DNA from: Elusimicrobiota bacterium
GTDB lineage: Bacteria; Ratteibacteria; UBA8468; B48-G9; JAFGKM01
Direction: 5' to 3'
Assembly: GCA_012515635.1 (NCBI GenBank)
Contig: JAAYXZ010000072.1
Location: 1-18,999, forward strand
Length of the DNA stretch: 18,999 nucleotides
Shown here: positions 15,270 through 18,999 of the stretch, one piece after another
How positions within the stretch are numbered: the first letter of the stretch is position 1
Layout: every line of letters starts with the position of its first letter
Notes under the pieces: model-generated
The model's input: the letters and a program-made list of their open reading frames with translations, nothing else
The model's database searches: none
Told to the model about the DNA's origin: nothing
Translations under genes and position numbers: made by a program

Positions 15270-15304
15270 AATAAAGAAACGATAAATTCTAAGTTAAGGT
15301 TTTT

Positions 15305-16450
15305 TTAGATGGAATACTTTCCACTTTCAACGCCTGTCTTCAAAAACTGTATATAGTTTTTTTCCATCTGTAATGAGAGCGGACTTGTTTTAGGGATACT
15401 GGAGGGAATAAGAACAAACCGCCCCATTCTTCCGCCCTGAAGAATTGCATCTCTGGTCATAACAACAATCTCCGCTGTGCTCCTAAACTCCAGTTCTTCT
15501 GCATTAAGCCCGCCCATAAGCACTATATTGTCTCCAACTATCTGCCTTATCCTCGTAATATAATATGGCTTCTGGACGCTGTTTATCACGGGTTCAAGGA
15601 TATCTATGCCCAACTTAAGCATAAACGGGAGGTGTTCCTCAATATCGCCATGCCAGTGATAACACACATAATTTTGACCGCCTCTTTTCAAAATCCCTAT
15701 CAGTTCTCTGTCATATCTCAATATAAAATTATTAAAATATTTTTTTATATCACTAAAATATTCTTTCGGAAGATTGGGCGCAACAGCATATTCAGCGCCT
15801 CTTATCCTTATAATAGCGTTCGTTATACTTGTGGATATAAACCTATAAAGATTTATCAACCGCCGCTGCATCTCATCAAGCAATCTGGATATGAGTTTAG
15901 GGGAAGAAAGGATAAAGTGCGGCATATCGCCCGGCGCAAAGAGTTCATATACAACTGCCAGCGGATTAGGGAGCGCAATCACACAGACACCATTATCTCC
16001 AAGAGCATTGCATATTCTAAAAAACTCAGAGATATCAGGATTAAATGTAGCGTAGGGAAGTTCCAAAAACCTAAGTATATCCTTTTCGCTCTCCACCCAC
16101 GGTTTTTGAATCCAATGATGTGTGCTTGTCTTAAAAGTTCTTGTAATACGTTGCAAAGAGCCTCTCTTTGTCTGCACAGAAAGTTTTAATGTTTTGGAGA
16201 GCGGGGTATCTTCAACTTCATCAACAACTATGTCTATACTACCTGGGGCAGAAAAGAAAAACCCTGTGGAAGGACGCCAGAGATGAAAAGTATCCTGATA
16301 TTCCCGTGCCGCTGAAAGCAAGTTCTCAAAACTTTTATACTGCGCCCAGAAACTATGTTTTTCAAAGGGATTTATTTTATAAAGAGAGACAGGGTCCCTG
16401 TCCGGCATCTTACCTTGTATTACTGCCTCTATTCTTTCTTTGCTTGTCAT
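15305..16450 (-). CDS. Uroporphyrinogen decarboxylase (UroD) family protein
   Basis: A 381-residue TIM-barrel protein of the broad UroD superfamily, which includes the haem enzyme and the corrinoid/coenzyme M methyltransferases (MtaA/MtbA type). The N-terminus MTSKERIEAVIQGKMPDRDP is typical of the non-haem branch. The C-terminal half has YHWHGDIEEHLP (264-275) where methyltransferases usually have a zinc-binding H-x-C-G; here Cys is replaced by His, leaving H265 and H267. GGLN near 313-316 and an ILEPV strand near 284-288 follow as in the family. The start at 16450 has AAAGGGG upstream; a reading from TTG at 16489 adds 13 residues and lacks a ribosome site. It is the last gene of the paaK-ACT-porin operon. 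A true haem HemE is unlikely; methyl transfer is a guess. Confidence 0.85.
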   Translation of the reverse strand: MTSKERIEAVIQGKMPDRDPVSLYKINPFEKHSFWAQYKSFENLLSAAREYQDTFHLWRPSTGFFFSAPGSIDIVVDEVEDTPLSKTLKLSVQTKRGSLQRITRTFKTSTHHWIQKPWVESEKDILRFLELPYATFNPDISEFFRICNALGDNGVCVIALPNPLAVVYELFAPGDMPHFILSSPKLISRLLDEMQRRLINLYRFISTSITNAIIRIRGAEYAVAPNLPKEYFSDIKKYFNNFILRYDRELIGILKRGGQNYVCYHWHGDIEEHLPFMLKLGIDILEPVINSVQKPYYITRIRQIVGDNIVLMGGLNAEELEFRSTAEIVVMTRDAILQGGRMGRFVLIPSSIPKTSPLSLQMEKNYIQFLKTGVESGKYSI

Positions 16451-16485
16451 GTTTTTACACCCCTTTATTAAATCTTTATACTCTG

Positions 16486-16653
16486 TCAAGCACCGGCAGA
16501 TATATATTGAGAAGTAAAAACTGTTTTAATATCCGTCTTTGCATCTGTCGTTTTCCAAAAAGAATAGGTAGAATGAAAAACAGAGAAGCAATGCCCATAG
16601 ACATCCTCAAACAACCGTTGAATATGGTCAACAACAGGTCTTGTAATTTGCAT
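16486..16653 (-). CDS. Candidate 55-residue protein between porin and UroD-like gene
   Basis: An open frame from ATG at 16653 to TGA at 16486-16488. It fills a gap that would otherwise be 213 bases long. AAGGCGG overlaps the porin stop codon and sits five bases before this ATG, a good ribosome site; the porin stop is only ten bases upstream. The peptide begins MQITRPVVDHIQRLFEDVYG and is rich in aromatic residues, His and Thr, with one Cys. It has no signal peptide or membrane helix, and I recognise no domain. Its stop overlaps a TTG in the UroD frame, which is probably chance. It could be a real small protein or a chance frame; tight spacing and the ribosome site favour the first. Confidence 0.4.
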   Translation of the reverse strand: MQITRPVVDHIQRLFEDVYGHCFSVFHSTYSFWKTTDAKTDIKTVFTSQYISAGA

Positions 16654-16663
16654 GCTTACCGCC

Positions 16664-17947
16664 TTAAAATTTCATTTGCAGTTGCCACCTTATAAAAATA
16701 GCGTTATCCCTGTTGTCCTCCGAATAAAAATCGCCCGGTTTGAAATACTCAAGATGCAGATGTCCATCCACATTCTGATTAAACTTATGGGTAAGAATAA
16801 CATGCCCAATATGCCCTCTTGAAAAACCGTCTCCGAAAGGAGGAGTTGCCACAGCAGGAGATGTATCCGCCAAAAGATAGTTATATGCCAAAGAGAGCCC
16901 CGTCTTTTCGGTAAGATTCATATCATATTTTGTCCGCAGAAGATGTAAATTACTCCAATAACCCGGCTCTCCCCGCTCCATAACATATCCCATAATGTAT
17001 AGTTCGCTTATCCATGGCCATTTTGAAAAAACAGGGTTCCATCCCTCATTCTTATCGGTTGTTGATTCGTCATCTCCTGAAAGATACGCATAACCAAACT
17101 CCAAAGAGGGTGAAAATTTTGATTCCTTAAAAGTTCTTTTGATATACGCCTGTCCACCCCACGCCTCTCTATCAATACCGTCCTTATATTCGCCAAACTG
17201 ATATGCAATCTCTCCCCTTACCTGCCATGGGGCAAAATCAAGAGAAATCCTGTTACCCACGGTATTCAAGGCAAGGTTATTTACAAGGTCATCCTCAAAC
17301 TTGTATATATAGTATGGCTCCAGAGATAACTGTTCAGGCACTTTAAATTTACCGTAAACAATAATACCGTCTTCATCTGTTTTAACAAGACCTCTGTCCT
17401 GCCAATCTATTACAGGCAGATATCTATCCTTCGCAGGGTTATCAACATAGATAACATCAATAACGCTGTTTTCCCCTATCCTGAAGGCCGCCTTTGCGGC
17501 ATTAAAATAAAAAGACCTTGAACCGTCGGAAGGGGTGCCATCCATTATCACAAACCCCTCCCCGTGAGTCATAAGAAAATCCTGTCTGCCTAATCTTAAA
17601 TCCATACATCCAAATATATCGTTTATGTCCAGATACAGATTATCAAAAAATATCTCTTCGTCCCATGTCTCTCTGTTTTTTGCCATTACCCCGTCTTCAT
17701 AAACAGCGATTTTGGGTTCACTTGTAAGTTTTGTAAACAAACTCACATTCTCAGTAAAATTCCATTTGCCCCACAAACTTGCCTTAATCCTGAAATAGTT
17801 GTCATCCTTTGATGTATCTTCTTGGAAATTAAAAGCATTATCAAAATACTCCTGCCTTAACCTAAAGTAAACGCCGCAATTGAATGTATCTCCTGCAAAA
17901 GAGGATGCTGCAAACACAAGACACAAAAACACTATTATTTTTCTCAT
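16664..17947 (-). CDS. Outer-membrane beta-barrel porin, alginate-export-like
   Basis: A 427-residue outer-membrane protein. The signal peptide is MRKIIVFLCLVFAASSFA, likely cut before GDTF. The mature part alternates polar and hydrophobic residues in strand-sized units, with DLRLGRQDFLMTHGEGFVIM near 125-145, typical of alginate-export/AlgE-type porins. It ends RWQLQMKF, a terminal Phe as the BAM complex expects. It shows the cell has an outer membrane. The start at 17947 has AAAGGAG before it; a longer reading from TTG at 17974 would overlap the ACT gene and add nine residues before the signal peptide. It follows the ACT gene by 13 bases and so belongs to its operon. Substrate unknown; the neighbours hint at an aromatic or other organic acid, but that is inference. 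Confidence 0.87.
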   Translation of the reverse strand: MRKIIVFLCLVFAASSFAGDTFNCGVYFRLRQEYFDNAFNFQEDTSKDDNYFRIKASLWGKWNFTENVSLFTKLTSEPKIAVYEDGVMAKNRETWDEEIFFDNLYLDINDIFGCMDLRLGRQDFLMTHGEGFVIMDGTPSDGSRSFYFNAAKAAFRIGENSVIDVIYVDNPAKDRYLPVIDWQDRGLVKTDEDGIIVYGKFKVPEQLSLEPYYIYKFEDDLVNNLALNTVGNRISLDFAPWQVRGEIAYQFGEYKDGIDREAWGGQAYIKRTFKESKFSPSLEFGYAYLSGDDESTTDKNEGWNPVFSKWPWISELYIMGYVMERGEPGYWSNLHLLRTKYDMNLTEKTGLSLAYNYLLADTSPAVATPPFGDGFSRGHIGHVILTHKFNQNVDGHLHLEYFKPGDFYSEDNRDNAIFIRWQLQMKF

Positions 17948-17960
17948 AATCTCTCCTTTG

Positions 17961-18374
17961 TTAAAAATCCTCAATAAGTTTATATCCTTGCTTTTTCAAC
18001 AAAGTTTCAACTTTCTTTGGTTCCGCAACCTTCAAAATAAGCACTGCTTTTTTATCTGCTTCTATTATGAATCCGTAAGCATCCTCTATATTGATTTTTT
18101 CGTCTTCAAGAATTTTTGCAACATAATGAAACGCACCTACCCTGTCCTGTATCTCCACCACAACAACATCCTGATAGGAGACCAGAAAATTGTCTTTTTT
18201 TAAGACATTAAATGCTTTTTTGTTGTTATCTGTCATTATTTTTACTATACCGAATGTTCCGCTGTCCGCTATAGTCATTGCTTTAAGATTTATCTCTTCC
18301 TTCTGCAGAATACCCGTAATTCTGTTTATTTTCCCAGGTTTATTTTCCATAAATATAGATAACTGCTTTCCCAT
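17961..18374 (-). CDS. Tandem ACT-domain amino-acid-binding protein
   Basis: A 137-residue regulatory-type protein made of two ACT domains: residues about 4-68 (SIFMENKPGKINRITGIL at its start) and about 70-135 (VVVVEIQDRVGAFHYVAKIL). ACT domains bind amino acids or similar ligands, often at domain interfaces, and no enzyme is fused here. Stand-alone tandem ACT genes next to paaK are common in anaerobes that ferment aromatic amino acids with indolepyruvate:ferredoxin oxidoreductase. I chose the ATG at 18374, preceded by AAAGGAG. Earlier in-frame codons lie inside paaK and read as non-ACT sequence. One base separates the paaK stop from this ATG, so translation is coupled. It may be a ligand-dependent partner or regulator of the CoA ligase. 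Confidence 0.9.
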   Translation of the reverse strand: MGKQLSIFMENKPGKINRITGILQKEEINLKAMTIADSGTFGIVKIMTDNNKKAFNVLKKDNFLVSYQDVVVVEIQDRVGAFHYVAKILEDEKINIEDAYGFIIEADKKAVLILKVAEPKKVETLLKKQGYKLIEDF

Positions 18375-18375
18375 A

Positions 18376-18999
18376 TCATACTCTCCTTTTATCTTGAACT
18401 CTCTGTGATTTGCCTGTGGAAGAAGGCAATGACCCCGGCTCCACCAACTTAATAGATGGCTTAACAAGTATCGTGTTTTTCATCATATCTGCCAATTTTT
18501 CCTGAATAGCGGTCAAATGGCTTAACTCTCCGTCAAAGAAGCCCTTCTTTACCTCCACTTCCACCGTAAGATTATCCAATCCGTCTTTTCTGTCAATCAC
18601 TATTCTATAGTTCTTATCAACCTCGTGGGTTTGCATCAGCACTGTCTCTATCTGGGATGGAAAGATATTCACGCCTTTAACTATAAACATATCGTCCGTC
18701 CTTCCCTTTATCCTCGCTATTTTTCTATGTGTCCTCCCACAGGGACATCTTCCTTTCATAATTTTAGTGATATCCCTTGTCCTGTATCTTATAATCGGCA
18801 TACCTTCCCTCTGCAGAGTGGTAAGCACAAGTTCCCCTTCCTCTCCATCCTGTAAAACCTTGCCTGTCTTTGGGTTTATAATCTCTGCATAATAATGGTC
18901 TTCCCATATATGAAGCCCATTCTGATATTCGCACTCAAAAGCAACACCCGGACCGTTCATCTCTGAAAGGCCATAACAGTTGAACACCTTTATCTTGAA
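18376..18999 (-). CDS. Phenylacetate-CoA ligase-type AMP-forming enzyme, N-terminal half outside window
   Basis: The visible 207 residues are the C-terminal half of a PaaK-type enzyme (usual length about 430), running in from position 18999. It activates an aryl acid as acyl-adenylate and then CoA thioester. Motifs are YGLSEMNGPGVAFEC (adenine and Mg-ATP site), EGELVLTTL, IIRYRTRD, the cysteine-bearing RCPCGRTHRKI, GRTDDMFIVKGVNIFPSQIE and, near the end, SSTGKSQRV with the A10 lysine. All are in family order and spacing. Such genes occur in iorAB-paaK-ACT clusters, where they may act as aryl-CoA ligases for amino-acid breakdown; here the ACT gene follows at once. Whether the substrate is phenylacetate or another arylacetate is unknown, so the symbol is left empty. 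Confidence 0.92.
   Translation of the reverse strand, partial: FKIKVFNCYGLSEMNGPGVAFECEYQNGLHIWEDHYYAEIINPKTGKVLQDGEEGELVLTTLQREGMPIIRYRTRDITKIMKGRCPCGRTHRKIARIKGRTDDMFIVKGVNIFPSQIETVLMQTHEVDKNYRIVIDRKDGLDNLTVEVEVKKGFFDGELSHLTAIQEKLADMMKNTILVKPSIKLVEPGSLPSSTGKSQRVQDKRRV

Noticed and set aside
15632..16189. A 185-codon open frame on the plus strand
   Set aside because: It lies fully antisense to the UroD-like gene, which has family motifs. Its product has no recognisable domain and it has no ribosome site, so it is a shadow frame.
16451..16489. TTGACA at 16484-16489 (minus) as a -35 box for the UroD-like gene
   Set aside because: No -10 hexamer is found at 16-18 bases; the hexamer overlaps the stop of the 55-codon ORF and probably occurs by chance.
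16168..16695. A 175-codon open frame on the plus strand spanning the UroD-like start and the porin end
   Set aside because: It is antisense to two motif-supported or well-placed genes and the 55-codon ORF; Cys- and Leu-rich composition is typical of a shadow frame.
18375..18467. Longer N-terminus for the ACT protein
   Set aside because: The added residues lie inside paaK in another frame and do not resemble an ACT domain; the ATG at 18374 has AAAGGAG.

Overview
The window suggests a Gram-negative, probably anaerobic bacterium with moderate-to-low GC content. It carries an outer-membrane beta-barrel porin, a split glycine-cleavage P protein (gcvPA plus gcvPB), a PaaK-type CoA ligase paired with a tandem-ACT protein, and orphan UroD-like, Gfo/Idh/MocA and SDR enzymes. 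That mix fits an uncultured candidate phylum near the PVC/Omnitrophota lineages. The placement is inference from gene content; there is no rRNA or marker set to settle it. No tRNA, rRNA, CRISPR array, insertion sequence or phage gene was seen.

Layout. (1) 1-3741, minus strand: glycine cleavage operon gcvT-gcvH-gcvPA-gcvPB, with gcvPB cut by the window edge; a plausible promoter lies directly upstream of gcvT. (2) 3797-5881, minus: a secreted subtilisin-like (S8) protease with Fn3-like domains, a nine-glycine linker and a C-terminal CFI-box domain. (3) 5981-6481, plus: a small secreted HEAT-like protein behind a perfect TTGACA-N17-TATAAT promoter so close that the mRNA should be leaderless. 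(4) 6470-8749, minus: an SDR dehydrogenase resembling sorbitol-6-phosphate dehydrogenases, preceded by a 24-codon leader ORF, and a Gfo/Idh/MocA oxidoreductase with its own promoter. (5) 8834-12086, plus: small membrane protein, WecA/TagO/MraY-type glycosyl-1-phosphate transferase, alanine racemase and a short-chain polyprenyl diphosphate synthase, an envelope-building group. (6) 12152-15269, plus: from a near-consensus promoter with a duplicated 10-bp -35 element, an ABC ATPase, ABC-2 permease, membrane-anchored TPR protein and guanylate kinase. (7) 15305-18999, minus: a tight operon running paaK (partial), tandem-ACT protein, alginate-export-like porin, a 55-codon ORF and a UroD-family protein.

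How the genes fit together. The gcv genes form a near-complete glycine decarboxylase/synthase; the L protein is not in view. The plus-strand middle supplies lipid-linked sugar initiation, D-alanine and isoprenoid precursor, all used in envelope synthesis on undecaprenyl carriers. The ABC-permease-TPR trio looks like an uncharacterised export or envelope module. The paaK-ACT pair usually accompanies indolepyruvate:ferredoxin oxidoreductase in amino-acid fermenters, so ior genes may lie just beyond position 18999.

The best candidates for something undescribed are the two hidden short ORFs (7301-7375 and 16486-16653), the leaderless HEAT gene, the repeat-bearing promoter at 12082-12121, the ABC-permease-TPR module, and the porin embedded in the paaK-ACT operon. 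None is proof of a new system from sequence alone.
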